A stretch of 64,000 bases of DNA from Streptomyces sp. NRRL F-5126 (GTDB taxonomy: Bacteria; Actinomycetota; Actinomycetes; Streptomycetales; Streptomycetaceae): positions 186,001 through 250,000 of the forward strand of contig NZ_JOFZ01000003.1 of NCBI RefSeq assembly GCF_000721265.1, given 5' to 3'. The stretch's first letter is position 1; every line of letters begins with the position of its first letter. The notes below the pieces were generated by a model that worked only from the letters and a program-made list of their open reading frames with translations, made no database searches and was not told where the DNA came from. Of this stretch, positions 43,377 to 52,404 are shown piece by piece. Made by a program: the position numbers and the translations under genes.

Positions 43377-44020
43377 CAGTTCCCCTCTCCCTGGCGGGCG
43401 GCCGCGAGGCGTACCGCGTCGAGGATCTTCTCGTAGCCGGTGCACCGGCAGAGGTTTCCGGACAGCGCCTCGCGGATGTCGGCGTCCGTGGGCGACGGGT
43501 TCTGCTCCAGCATCTCGTCCGCCGCGACGAGGAGGCCCGGCGTGCAGAAGCCGCACTGGACGGCGCCCGCGTCGATGAACGCCTGCTGGACGGGCGACAG
43601 GGGCATGCCCTCGCCGGTCAGCGAGTCGGAGGCGAGGCCGGGGCGCGCCCGCCAGCGCACGGCCGCGTCCAGGGACGTGCCGCGGTGGCTGCTGCCGCCG
43701 CGCTCCGGGCCGGTGCCGCCGTCCGGTGCCGCCGCGCCGTCCGGCCCTCCGGCGGCGGCCAGTTCGCGCTCGACGGCGTAGTCGGCGAGGCCCTCGACGG
43801 TGACGACGTCGCGCCCCTCGACCTGGCCGGCCGCGACGAGGCAGGAGCACACCGGCACGCCGTCGAGGCGGACCGTGCAGGAACCGCACTCGCCCTGCTC
43901 GCAGGCGTTCTTCGAGCCGGGCAGGCCCATGCGCTCCCGCAGCACGTACAGGAGGCTCTCGCCCTCCCACACGTCGTCGGCTTCCTGCCGCCGTCCGTTG
44001 ACGGTGAAGTTCACACGCAT
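43376..44020 (-). CDS. Xanthine dehydrogenase, 2Fe-2S subunit with an insert
   Basis: 214 residues, longer than the usual 155-175. The plant-type cluster uses Cys40, 45, 48 and 60; the second cluster uses Cys156, 159, 191 and 193 (QCGFCTPG and LCRCTG). Between them, residues about 86-139 are a Gly/Ala/Pro/Ser-rich insert that is absent from standard members. It passes electrons from the molybdenum centre to FAD. Middle gene of three, 3 nt after the FAD subunit gene. Confidence 0.93.
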   Translation of the reverse strand: MRVNFTVNGRRQEADDVWEGESLLYVLRERMGLPGSKNACEQGECGSCTVRLDGVPVCSCLVAAGQVEGRDVVTVEGLADYAVERELAAAGGPDGAAAPDGGTGPERGGSSHRGTSLDAAVRWRARPGLASDSLTGEGMPLSPVQQAFIDAGAVQCGFCTPGLLVAADEMLEQNPSPTDADIREALSGNLCRCTGYEKILDAVRLAAARQGEGN

Positions 44021-44023
44021 GGG

Positions 44024-44911
44024 TTACGCAGCTCCTTCGAGGGTGTGGGCGCCGCGGTACTGCTCCCAGGTCCAGCCGAGCTGCCTGCGGGCGAGTACAC
44101 CGATCGCGTGGCGGCGGTACCGCGCGGTGCCGCGCACGTCGTCGATGGGGTTGCACGCGCCGGCGGCGAGTTCCGCGAAGCGGGCCGCGACGGAGGGCGG
44201 CAGCGGCGCGCCGCTGTCCCAGAGGCCGGCCTCTTCCAGAGCCGCGTTCAGGAACTCCTCGGCGGCCTGTGCGCGCACGGGCGTGGGCGCCGCCGAGCCG
44301 ATGCCCGTCCTGACGGTGCGGCTCTCGGGGTGGAGCGCGAGGCCGAACGCGCACACGGCGATGACCATGGCGTTGCGCGTGCCGACCTTCGAGTACTGCT
44401 GGGGGCCCGTCGCCTTCTTGACGTGGACGGCCCTGATCAGCTCGTCGGGCTCCAGCGCGTTGCGCTTGACCCCGGTGTAGAAGGCGTCGATCGGGATGCG
44501 CCGGCTGCCGCGTACGGACTCGGCCTCCACCTCGGCGCCCGCGGCGAGCAGCGCGGGGTGCGCGTCCCCCGCGGGCGATGCCGTGCCGAGGTTGCCGCCG
44601 ACGCCGCCGCGGTTGCGGATCTGCGGCGACGCCACGGTGTGCGAGGCGAGCGCGAGGCCGGGCAGCTCGGCGCGGAGGCAGCCCATGACGCGGGAGTACG
44701 GCACCGAGGCGCCCAGGCGCACGGTCTCGTCGCCAACCTCCCACTCGGACAGCTCGCCGACGCGGTTGAGGTCCAGCAGGTGTTCGGGCCGGCGGTGGTC
44801 GAAGTTGATCTCGACCATCACGTCCGTGCCGCCGGCGATGGGCACCGCTGCGGGGTGCGCGGCCTTGGCGGCGAGCGCTTCCTCCCAGCTGGCGGGGCGA
44901 AGGAAGTCCAT
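44024..44911 (-). CDS. Xanthine dehydrogenase, FAD-binding subunit
   Basis: 295 residues. FAD contacts AAVPIAGGTDVMVEINFDHRRP and SPQIRNRGGVGGNLGTASPAGDAHPALLAAGAEV mark the vanillyl-alcohol-oxidase-type FAD domain of molybdopterin dehydrogenases; the CO-dehydrogenase C-terminal domain follows (KVGTRNAMVIAVCAFGLAL). First gene of the xdh operon, reading leftward from a 272-bp region shared with pucR. Confidence 0.93.
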   Translation of the reverse strand: MDFLRPASWEEALAAKAAHPAAVPIAGGTDVMVEINFDHRRPEHLLDLNRVGELSEWEVGDETVRLGASVPYSRVMGCLRAELPGLALASHTVASPQIRNRGGVGGNLGTASPAGDAHPALLAAGAEVEAESVRGSRRIPIDAFYTGVKRNALEPDELIRAVHVKKATGPQQYSKVGTRNAMVIAVCAFGLALHPESRTVRTGIGSAAPTPVRAQAAEEFLNAALEEAGLWDSGAPLPPSVAARFAELAAGACNPIDDVRGTARYRRHAIGVLARRQLGWTWEQYRGAHTLEGAA

Positions 44912-45114
44912 GAGTGGGCTCTTTCTTCATCTTCGTGGTCGGTCGAACGGGATCCGGGGACGGCCGGGCCGGCGGGTGGTGCGCCCGCCGGGGACACTCG
45001 ACTGGTGTTCATGTGCTATTCACGCTGCGTGGCCCCAGTACACAAGCCGTGCTCCGTCAGGTGCAGTCACCGAAACCATGAAGCGGTTGGCCGGTCAGCC
45101 ACCGGGTCTTGTAG

Positions 45115-45126
45115 ATTCGAACGAAT
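45115..45126. promoter_or_regulatory. Palindrome in the xdh/pucR intergenic region
   Basis: ATTCGAACGAAT (arms ATTCG/CGAAT) overlaps TAGATT (45112-45117), a possible -10 box of pucR. Candidate autoregulatory site. Confidence 0.35.
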
Positions 45127-45183
45127 CCCGGGCGGCAGGGGCCCCGTCCGCCGCACGAGCGACGAGGAAACGGCGAGGACACG

Positions 45184-47019
45184 ATGCGGCTGCGCGCACT
45201 GCTTGACACCGAGGGGCTCGGCCTCAGGCTGCTGGGCGGCGAGCACGAGCTCGACCGGCCGGTCCGCGGCGTGATGACGACCGACCTGCGCAACCCGGGC
45301 CGCTACCTGACGGGCGGCGAGCTGGTGCTGACGGGCCTGGTGTGGCGGCGCGACAGCGCGGACTCCGAGCCGTTCGTGCGGATCCTCGCGAACGCGGGGG
45401 TGGCGGGCCTCGCGGTCGGCGAGGCCGACCTCAGCGGTATCCCCGACGACCTGGTGGCTGCCTGTGCACACCACCGGCTGCCGTTGTTCGCGGTGAACAC
45501 GGCCGTGTCGTTCGCCGCCATCACCGAGCACGTGGTGCGTCAGGTGTCCGGCGAGCGGGCGGGCGACCTGGCGGCGGTCGTGGACCGGCACCGCAGGCTG
45601 ATGACGGCGGGTCCCGCGGGCGGCGGCCCCGACGCGGTGCTCGACCTGCTGGGCTCCGACCTCGACCTGCGTGCGTGGGTGCTGTCCCCCACCGGGCGGC
45701 GGATCGCCGGCTCGGAGGCACCGCTCGCGGCGGACCGCGCGGCCCGCATCGCCGCCGCGCACCTGGCCGTGGCCCGCACCGGGCGCAGGGGGCCCTACCG
45801 GGTCGTCCTCGGCGCCACGACGTACGCGCTGTTCCCCGTGCGCGACCCGGCCGGCGCTTCCGGCGCTCCCAGCTCTTCCGGCGCCGCGGGCCACGGGGCT
45901 CTCGAGCCTCGGGAGGCCGCGCTGACCGAGTGGCTGCTGTGCGTGGAGGCGGACGCGGGCGACTGGCCCGCTGCCCGGCTCGACCTGCTGCAGGGCGTGA
46001 CCCAGCTGATCGCGGTGGAGCGCGATCGCCGGGACGCGGCGCGCGCGGTGCGGCGCAGGCTGGCCCAGGAGATCCTCGAACTGGTGCAGGCGAGCGCGCC
46101 GCCCGCGGAGATCGCGGCCCGGCTGCGTGTCGCGGCGCCGGTGCTGCTGCCTGGCGGTGGGGCGGCGCCGAGCTGGCAGATCGTGGTGGCGAGCCTTGAG
46201 TGGTCGGGCCCGCGGGCGGCGGCGGGCAGCGCCGCCACCGTCCAGTCCGTACTGGAGGAGGCGCTCGCCACGCCCGCGGCGCCGGCCGGCCGGGGGACGG
46301 ACCGGATCGCGGTGGCGCATGTCGCGGACGAGGCGATCGCGCTCGTGCCGGTCGAGCGCAACGGCGCGGACGATCCGGGGCGCGAGCACGCCGGGACGGC
46401 CTCCGGCGCTGGTCGCGAGGGCCGTGGGGCAGACCGTGGCGAAACCGCGGGAGCCACCGGTGGCGCCGGTGCTGCCGGTGGCTCCGATGCGCGGGAAGCG
46501 GCCGGGCAGCCGGCGCGCGGCCCCGGCCTGTACGCGGACGAGATCGTCGCGGCGGTGCGCGAGCCGCTCTCCGCCGGGCTCGGCGAGGACGGCAGGCTCG
46601 CGCTCGGTGTGTCCGCCGTCGTCGACTCGGCCGAAGGGCTGCGCGGGGCGCTGGAGGAGGCGCGGCACGCCCGCCGGGTCGCCGCCGCCCGTCAGGGCCG
46701 GGTCTGCGCGGCGGGCCACCACGAGCTGGCCTCGCACGTCCTCCTGCTGCCGTTCGTGCCCGACGACGTGCGGCGCGCGTTCACGGCACGGCTGCTCGAC
46801 CCGCTGCGCGACTACGACCAGCGCCACCGCGCCGAGCTCATCCCCACGCTCGACGCCTTCCTCGACTGCGACGGTTCGTGGACGCGCTGCGCCTCGCGGC
46901 TGCACCTGCACGTGAACACGTTGCGCTACCGGATCGGCAGGATCGAGCAGCTGACGGGGCGTGACCTGTCGCGTCTGGAGGACAAGCTCGACTTCTACCT
47001 CGCCCTGCGGATGAGCTGA
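45184..47019 (+). CDS. PucR family transcriptional regulator of purine catabolism
   Basis: 611 residues. The N-terminal PucR domain reads LRALLDTEGLGLRLLGGEHELDRPVRGVMTTDLRNPGRYLTGGELVLTG (positions about 4-55). A CdaR-like/GGDEF-like central part has a low-complexity Gly/Ala insert at about 400-440. The C-terminal HTH_30 ends LDCDGSWTRCASRLHLHVNTLRYRIGRIEQLTGRDLS. PucR proteins activate or repress purine and ureide genes in response to pathway intermediates. It diverges from the xdh operon, the probable target. Confidence 0.92.
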   Translation: MRLRALLDTEGLGLRLLGGEHELDRPVRGVMTTDLRNPGRYLTGGELVLTGLVWRRDSADSEPFVRILANAGVAGLAVGEADLSGIPDDLVAACAHHRLPLFAVNTAVSFAAITEHVVRQVSGERAGDLAAVVDRHRRLMTAGPAGGGPDAVLDLLGSDLDLRAWVLSPTGRRIAGSEAPLAADRAARIAAAHLAVARTGRRGPYRVVLGATTYALFPVRDPAGASGAPSSSGAAGHGALEPREAALTEWLLCVEADAGDWPAARLDLLQGVTQLIAVERDRRDAARAVRRRLAQEILELVQASAPPAEIAARLRVAAPVLLPGGGAAPSWQIVVASLEWSGPRAAAGSAATVQSVLEEALATPAAPAGRGTDRIAVAHVADEAIALVPVERNGADDPGREHAGTASGAGREGRGADRGETAGATGGAGAAGGSDAREAAGQPARGPGLYADEIVAAVREPLSAGLGEDGRLALGVSAVVDSAEGLRGALEEARHARRVAAARQGRVCAAGHHELASHVLLLPFVPDDVRRAFTARLLDPLRDYDQRHRAELIPTLDAFLDCDGSWTRCASRLHLHVNTLRYRIGRIEQLTGRDLSRLEDKLDFYLALRMS

Positions 47020-47041
47020 CCGCGCGCCGCCCCCATAGATT

Positions 47042-47055
47042 GTGAAAACTTTCAC
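47042..47055. promoter_or_regulatory. Palindrome upstream of the helical-repeat gene (1)
   Basis: GTGAAAACTTTCAC has perfect 6-bp arms GTGAAA/TTTCAC. It lies 22 bp after the pucR stop and 45 bp (centre to centre) before a second palindrome. Confidence 0.4.
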
Positions 47056-47086
47056 CTGACCTATTGGCCCCGCGTCCCATCCGTGC

Positions 47087-47100
47087 TGAGATGCATCTCA
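47087..47100. promoter_or_regulatory. Palindrome upstream of the helical-repeat gene (2)
   Basis: TGAGATGCATCTCA is a perfect 14-bp palindrome, 34 bp before the GTG start of the next gene, in a likely promoter or leader position. Confidence 0.45.
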
Positions 47101-47134
47101 CATCGGGGACGACGGCGCGCAAGGGGAGGGCCAC

Positions 47135-47929
47135 GTGGCGTACATCGCGGTGTCTGGTTCCGGAACCACTGCCGGTGACGACGCTCTCCAGACCGCGGTG
47201 TGGCGGCTGCGCTCCCGGGCCTGCTGGCTCGACGCGGCCGCCCTGCTCCTCCCCCGCGCCCGCGAGGCGGGCCCCGCGCTGCAGCGCGCCTCGCTGCTTG
47301 TGGAGCGCTGCCTCTACACGGGCGGCGGCTGGGCCGAGGCCGAGGACGCGCTGCGCACGGCCGAGGCGACCGCGCACGGTGACGAGGAGCGCGGCGCCGC
47401 CGCCTGCGAGCGCGGCCACCTCGCGTACGTGTCGACGCTGCTGCGGGTGCACGACCGCACCGACGAGGCGCACGCGGCGCTCGGGCGTGCCGCCGCGCTG
47501 CTCGAACCGCAGGCGCCCGGCCGCGCGCTCCTCGATTTCCGCAGGGGCCTGATCGCGGAGAACCTCTCCGACTCGCCGCAGTCCGCGCGTGGCGCCTACG
47601 TGCGGGCGCACGCCGCGGCGACCGACCGCGGCGACACCCTGCTGCTCTCGTCCACCTGGCGCCATCTCGCCGGTCTTGCTCTGCGCAACGGCGAGATGGC
47701 CGAGGCGAAGCACGGCTTCGCGGAGTCGCTGCGCATCCGCGAGGAGCTCGGCTACCTGGTCGGGACCGCGCCCGCGCTCGTCTCGCTCGCCGAGGCGGTG
47801 GCCGAGCCGGAGGCGCGGCGGCTGCGGGCCGAGGCGGGTCGGCTCGTGCGGCTGCTCGGCGGTGTGCCGACATGGCTCACCGGCCGGCTCGTCCCGCCGT
47901 TCCCGTTCAGTCCGCCGTCTCCGGTGTGA
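47135..47929 (+). CDS. Helical-repeat (TPR-like) protein of unknown function
   Basis: 264 residues from GTG 47135 with AAGGGGAGGG upstream. Nearly all alpha-helical: paired helices rich in Ala, Leu and Glu repeat about every 35-40 residues (LQRASLLVERCLYTGGGWAEAEDALRTAEA, LRNGEMAEAKHGFAESLRIREELG), as in TPR proteins. No catalytic motif or membrane segment. The final 23 nt overlap the end of the convergent ABC gene. A regulator-associated or scaffold role is possible. Confidence 0.65.
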   Translation: MAYIAVSGSGTTAGDDALQTAVWRLRSRACWLDAAALLLPRAREAGPALQRASLLVERCLYTGGGWAEAEDALRTAEATAHGDEERGAAACERGHLAYVSTLLRVHDRTDEAHAALGRAAALLEPQAPGRALLDFRRGLIAENLSDSPQSARGAYVRAHAAATDRGDTLLLSSTWRHLAGLALRNGEMAEAKHGFAESLRIREELGYLVGTAPALVSLAEAVAEPEARRLRAEAGRLVRLLGGVPTWLTGRLVPPFPFSPPSPV

Positions 47930-49766
47930 CGCCGCCCGGCGCGTTCCCCGACGGTGATCGAGGGGGCGGAGGCGCCGGCGCGGGCGACACGGCCGTGGAG
48001 TCCGCCCCGTGCCAGGTGCGCCAGAGGGCGGCGTACGGGCCGTCGGCGGCGACGAGAGTGTCGTGCGTGCCGAGTTCGGTGATGCGGCCGTCGTCGAGCA
48101 CCGCGACCCGGTCGGCGTCGTGCGCCGTGTGCAGGCGGTGCGCGATCGCGACGACCGTGCGGCCGCGCAGCACGGCGGCGAGCGCGCGTTCCGTGTGCCG
48201 TGCGCTCAGCGGGTCGAGGAGCGCGGTGGCCTCGTCGAGGACGACGGTGTGCGGGTCGGCGAGCACGACCCGCGCGAGCGCGAGCTGCTGGGCCGCCGCC
48301 CCGTCCACCGCGAGCCCGCCCGCGCCGAGCCGTGTGCCGAGGCCGCCGGGCAGCGCCGCGACCCAGTCGGCGCCGACGGCGCCGAGCGCGGCGAGCAGTT
48401 CCGCGTCCGTGGCGTCCTGTGCCGCGAGCAGCAGGTTGTCGCGGACGCTGTCGCCGAAGACGTGGTGCTCCTGGCTGACGAGCACGACGTGGCGGCGCAG
48501 TTGTTCGGGGTCCAGGCCGGCGATGGGCACGCCGCCCACGGTCACCGTGCCCTCCCGTGGTCTGTCGGCGCCGGCGAGCAGCCGCCCGAGTGTGGACTTG
48601 CCGGCGCCGGACGGGCCGATGAGCGCGAGCCGCTCGCCGGGGCGCACGGACAGCCGGACGCCGTGCAGGACGTCGGGCCCGTCCCCGTACGCGTGGCTCA
48701 CCCCGGCCACCTCGATCCGGTCGCCGTCCGGTACCGGGCCGCCGCGCGCAGGTGCCGAGGGTGCGGCGGCGAGCCCCTCGACGCGCGCGAACGACGCCCG
48801 GGCGCCCTGGAGGCTCTCCAGACGCTGCAGGATCGCGTCCAGCGGCGCGGACAGCTGCCGCAGGTAGAGCGCACAGGCGACGACCGCTCCCAGGGTCACC
48901 GAGCCGTGCCGCACGAGAGCGCCGCCGGCGAGCAGCACCGCCACGACGGGCAGGACGTACGACACGTCGACGGCGGGGAAAAGGACGCTGCGCAGGAACA
49001 GCGTGCGTTCGCGAGTGCGACGCCACTCGGTGGCGACGGCCTCGGTGGCCGCCGCCCGCCGCTCCTCCAGGCCGAGCGCCTCGACCGTACGGGCGCCTGC
49101 CGCCGTGGCCGCGATCGTCTCGGCGAGCGCCGAGTGCGTCTCCCCCTGGGCCAGGTAGGCGGCGGGGGCGCGCCGCAGGTACCAGCGCGCGGCGAGCGGG
49201 ACCCCCAGCAGGCACACGAGTCCAAGAACGCCGAGCGGCGGCGAGAGCAGCACCACCGCGACGATCACGAACGCCGCCTGGAGCGCGGCGATCAGCACGT
49301 CGGGGGCGATGTCCCGCAGCGCGCCCGATACGGCCGGCACATCGCTCGTGCCCCGCGCGGCCAGGTCTCCGGTGCCCGCGCGCTCGACGGCGGAGACCGG
49401 CAGGGCCAGCGCCCGCGTCACGAACTGCTCGCGGATGCGCGCCGAGGTCCGCTCGCCGAACCGGTGCCCCACGAGCCTGCCGTACCGGGTCAGCAGTGTC
49501 TGGGCGAGGGCGCAGCCGGCGATGGCCGCCGCGAGGCGGTCGACACCGGCCGTGCCGCCGCCCGCGACGACGGTGTCGACGACGCGGCCGAGCAGCCAGG
49601 GCGCGAGCAGTCCCGCGCCCGCGGCCGCGGTGTTGAGGACGAGCAGCCACGCGAAGGCGCGCACGTCCGCGCGTACGAGGCCGACGGCCGCGGCCCTGAC
49701 GGCCGGCGCCGACGCCACGGGCAGCCGCCCGCCGCCGGCTGGGCCGGGCGGCGCGTTCGGGGTCAC
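47907..49766 (-). CDS. ABC exporter half-transporter with intact Walker motifs but degenerate signature
   Basis: 619 residues from GTG 49766, overlapping the previous stop (GTGA). Six membrane helices, then an ATPase with Walker A IGPSGAGKST, Walker B VVLDEATALLD and AHRLHT, but the LSGGQ signature is replaced by AVDGAAAQQ. Its partner gene upstream shows the opposite pattern, so the two form a heterodimer with one working ATP site. A Pro-rich C-tail ends the protein. Likely a drug, lipid or peptide exporter; substrate unknown. Confidence 0.9.
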   Translation of the reverse strand: MTPNAPPGPAGGGRLPVASAPAVRAAAVGLVRADVRAFAWLLVLNTAAAGAGLLAPWLLGRVVDTVVAGGGTAGVDRLAAAIAGCALAQTLLTRYGRLVGHRFGERTSARIREQFVTRALALPVSAVERAGTGDLAARGTSDVPAVSGALRDIAPDVLIAALQAAFVIVAVVLLSPPLGVLGLVCLLGVPLAARWYLRRAPAAYLAQGETHSALAETIAATAAGARTVEALGLEERRAAATEAVATEWRRTRERTLFLRSVLFPAVDVSYVLPVVAVLLAGGALVRHGSVTLGAVVACALYLRQLSAPLDAILQRLESLQGARASFARVEGLAAAPSAPARGGPVPDGDRIEVAGVSHAYGDGPDVLHGVRLSVRPGERLALIGPSGAGKSTLGRLLAGADRPREGTVTVGGVPIAGLDPEQLRRHVVLVSQEHHVFGDSVRDNLLLAAQDATDAELLAALGAVGADWVAALPGGLGTRLGAGGLAVDGAAAQQLALARVVLADPHTVVLDEATALLDPLSARHTERALAAVLRGRTVVAIAHRLHTAHDADRVAVLDDGRITELGTHDTLVAADGPYAALWRTWHGADSTAVSPAPAPPPPRSPSGNAPGGVTPETAD

Positions 49767-51481
49767 GGCTCCTCCTGCGGGTCGCGTGCGACGAGCGCGC
49801 GGTAGCGCGGATCGGCCAGCAGCTCGCGGTGCGTGCCGGTCGCGGCCACCCGCCCGTCGACGAGGTGGCACACCACGTCGGCCTGGTCGAGGACGAGGGG
49901 GGAGGTGGTGGTCACGACGGTGGTGCGCCCGGCCCGCGCTTCCCGCAGCCGGGTGGCGAGCAGTGCCTCGGTGTGTGCGTCGACGGCCGAGGTGGGTTCC
50001 ACGGCGAGCAGCACCTCGGGGTCGGCGAGCAGGGCACGGGCGAGGCGCAGCCGCTGGCGCTGGCCGCCCGAGACGTTGCGCCCCATGTCGTCGAGCGGTG
50101 CGTCGAGGCCGCCGGGCAGGGCCTGGACGATGTCCTCGGCCGCCGCGGCGTGCAGGGCGCGATCGAGGGACTCGGGGTCGCGGGGTGCCCGTCCCTCCAC
50201 GCCGCTGCGCAGGGTGCCGGAGAAGAGGTGGGCCTCGTTGTCCGCGACGACGATGCGCTCCCTGACGGCGGCGAGGGGCAGGGCGTCCAGCCTGATGCCT
50301 CCCCAGGTGGCGTCGGACGGGGCGAACCGCCCGAGCCGGTCGACGACGGCGGCGCTGCCCGCGGAGGGGGCGCACACCAGCGCGGTCAGCAGCCCGGGGG
50401 CCACCTCGGCTCCGGACCCCGGGTCGTACAGCGCGGCGGGGCCCGCGGGCGGCGCGGCCGGGCAGCCGGCCTTGTCGGCGTCGTCGGGCGTGAGGCGGAG
50501 GAAGCGCACGATGCGGCGTGCGGCGACCAGGCCCTCACTGACCTCGTGGCCGCCCTCGATGAAGAACGACACCGGCACGGCGAGCACGGCGACGTAACCG
50601 TAGACGGCGACCAGGTCGCCGACGCTGATCGTGCCCTGCGCCGCGGCCCTGGCGGCCAGCCACACCACCACGGCGAGGAAGAGCGCGGGCAGGCCCGCGC
50701 CGGCCGCGTCCACCCAGCTGGTGAGGGACGCCACGCGGTAGCCCTCCGCCAGGAGTTCGCGCGACTCGCGCCGGTGGCGCGCGGCGTAGGCCTCCTTGCC
50801 GCCGAGTCCCCCGAGCACCCGCAGCCCGGCGGCCAGGTCGGCAACCCGCGCCGCCACCCGGCCCTGCTGCTCGCGGTAGGCGGTCAGCGGCGCTTGGAGC
50901 CGGCGCAGGAGCGGGCCGATGACGAGCGCGAGCACCGGCACGCCGAGCAGCACGACGAACGCGAGCGGCGGCGAGAGCGAGAGCAGCACGGCGGCGACCG
51001 CCAGGCAGCAGAGCACGGCACCCACGCCGGGCCCGACGACCGACATGGCCGTCGCCACCGCGGCGACGTCGCCGATGCCGATCGTGAGGACCTCGCCCGC
51101 GGTGACGCGGTGCGGCAGCGAGGCGCCGAGCCGCAGCACCTGCCGGGTGACGGCCCGTACGGTGCGCAGTGCGGCGTCGTTGCGGATCTTCGTCATGGTG
51201 CGGTGGCGCATGATCGACAGCCAGGCCAGCAGCAGGCCGGTGGCGAGCACGGCACCCGCCCAGCCGAGCAGCGCCCGGCCGCCGCCCGCGCGCAGCCCGT
51301 CGTCGACGGCCCTGGACAGCAGGTAGGGCGGCAGCGCGAGGAGCACCGTCCAGCTGCCGCCGAGCAGCGCGGCGAGCGCGGCGCGGCGGCGTTGGCTCAC
51401 GACCAGCCACCACAGGAAGCGCACGGGACCCCGGTGTTCGGCAGGCTCGGCGGCCTCGGCGGGCGCGGGTCTGACGGCCAT
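49763..51481 (-). CDS. ABC exporter half-transporter with degenerate Walker motifs but intact signature
   Basis: 572 residues. Six membrane helices precede an ATPase in which Walker A is degenerate (VCAPSAGSAAV, no Lys), the Walker B Asp is lost (LLAVEPTSAVD) and the H-loop His is absent (VVTTTSPLVLD), while the signature NVSGGQRQR is intact. With the next gene it makes one composite ATP site. ATG 51481 has no strong ribosome site. It follows a GntR gene by 59 bp on the same strand. Confidence 0.88.
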   Translation of the reverse strand: MAVRPAPAEAAEPAEHRGPVRFLWWLVVSQRRRAALAALLGGSWTVLLALPPYLLSRAVDDGLRAGGGRALLGWAGAVLATGLLLAWLSIMRHRTMTKIRNDAALRTVRAVTRQVLRLGASLPHRVTAGEVLTIGIGDVAAVATAMSVVGPGVGAVLCCLAVAAVLLSLSPPLAFVVLLGVPVLALVIGPLLRRLQAPLTAYREQQGRVAARVADLAAGLRVLGGLGGKEAYAARHRRESRELLAEGYRVASLTSWVDAAGAGLPALFLAVVVWLAARAAAQGTISVGDLVAVYGYVAVLAVPVSFFIEGGHEVSEGLVAARRIVRFLRLTPDDADKAGCPAAPPAGPAALYDPGSGAEVAPGLLTALVCAPSAGSAAVVDRLGRFAPSDATWGGIRLDALPLAAVRERIVVADNEAHLFSGTLRSGVEGRAPRDPESLDRALHAAAAEDIVQALPGGLDAPLDDMGRNVSGGQRQRLRLARALLADPEVLLAVEPTSAVDAHTEALLATRLREARAGRTTVVTTTSPLVLDQADVVCHLVDGRVAATGTHRELLADPRYRALVARDPQEEP

Positions 51482-51540
51482 CCGCAGGACGCTAGCAAGT
51501 GTGCCCGCCCACCCGGCGCCGGGGGCGAGGCGCGCGTGCA

Positions 51541-52257
51541 TCAGACGCGGCGGGTGCCGTTCGCGCCCGCGAAGTGGTCGCGTACGAGGGCGGCGACGGC
51601 GGGCAGGTCGTGCGCGGCGAGCGCGTCGAGCAGCGCGGTGTGCTCGGCCGCGTCGGCGAGCAGGTCGGCGCGGCGTGCGCCGTTCGCCGCGCCGGGCGGC
51701 CACTGGGAGCGCCGGTGCAGGTCGTCGGCGACGAGCACGAGCTGCCGGTTGCCGCCGAGGGAGAGCAGCGAGCGGTGGAACGCCCGGTCGAGCTCCAGGT
51801 AGGCGGCCCCGTCCCCCGCGACCGCGGCGGCGGCCGCCCGCTCGGCATGCGGGCGCAGCCGCGCCCAGCGCTCGGCGGGCTCGTCGCGGGCGAGACGCAG
51901 CATGACGGGCACCTCGATCATGGCCCGCACCTCGGCGAGCTCCGCGAGCTCACGCGCGTCGCGCTGCGCTATCCGGTAGCCGCGGTTGGGCACGACGTCC
52001 ACGCTGCCCTCTGCCGCGAGCCGCTGCATGGCCTCGCGCACGGGGGTCGCGGAGACGCGGAACCGCTCGCCGAGCGCGGGCGCGGAGTAGACCTGGCCGG
52101 GGACGAGTTCGCCCTCGGCCAGGGCGGTGCGCAGGGCGTCGAGCACCTGGCCGCGCACGGAGTGCCGGCGTATCTGGACGGGCACCTGCGGCGCCTCGTG
52201 AAGGCCGGCGTACGTGGCCGGCTCCCGGCCGGCGCCGGGATCGTCGCCCTGCTCCAC
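51541..52257 (-). CDS. GntR family regulator (FCD type)
   Basis: 238 residues from GTG 52257, preceded by GAGGG. An N-tail of about 30 residues precedes the winged helix SAPALGERFRVSATPVREAMQRLAAEGSVDVVPNRGYRIA. The FCD domain has LDRAFHRSLLSLGGNRQL and AAEHTALLDALAAHDLPAVAAL, with the usual His ligands. It precedes the ABC exporter on the same strand and may control it, perhaps with itself. Confidence 0.85.
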   Translation of the reverse strand: MEQGDDPGAGREPATYAGLHEAPQVPVQIRRHSVRGQVLDALRTALAEGELVPGQVYSAPALGERFRVSATPVREAMQRLAAEGSVDVVPNRGYRIAQRDARELAELAEVRAMIEVPVMLRLARDEPAERWARLRPHAERAAAAAVAGDGAAYLELDRAFHRSLLSLGGNRQLVLVADDLHRRSQWPPGAANGARRADLLADAAEHTALLDALAAHDLPAVAALVRDHFAGANGTRRV

Positions 52258-52357
52258 TCGCCCTCACCCCCGCCGTACCGGCCCGCCTCCATCGCGCTGC
52301 CACTTTAGGGGGTGCCCCCGAACGGGTGGCCGCCGTAGCGGTACAGGGACGGTCGGG

Positions 52358-52376
52358 TAAGGTAAGGCTTACCTGC
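52358..52376. promoter_or_regulatory. DmdR/IdeR-type iron box
   Basis: TAAGGTAAGGCTTACCTGC matches 14 of 19 positions of the actinobacterial iron box TTAGGTTAGGCTCACCTAA. It lies about 30-45 bp before the FhuF-like start, so the gene should be repressed by iron. Confidence 0.7.
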
Positions 52377-52404
52377 AAACGATCGCGATTCGGTGGTTGC
52401 CTGC

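Noticed and set aside
45067..47055. A 662-codon open frame on the minus strand antisense to pucR
   Set aside because: It is an artefact of high GC at third codon positions. Its translation is Arg/Ala/Gly/His-rich without any family pattern, while the plus-strand frame is a full PucR protein.
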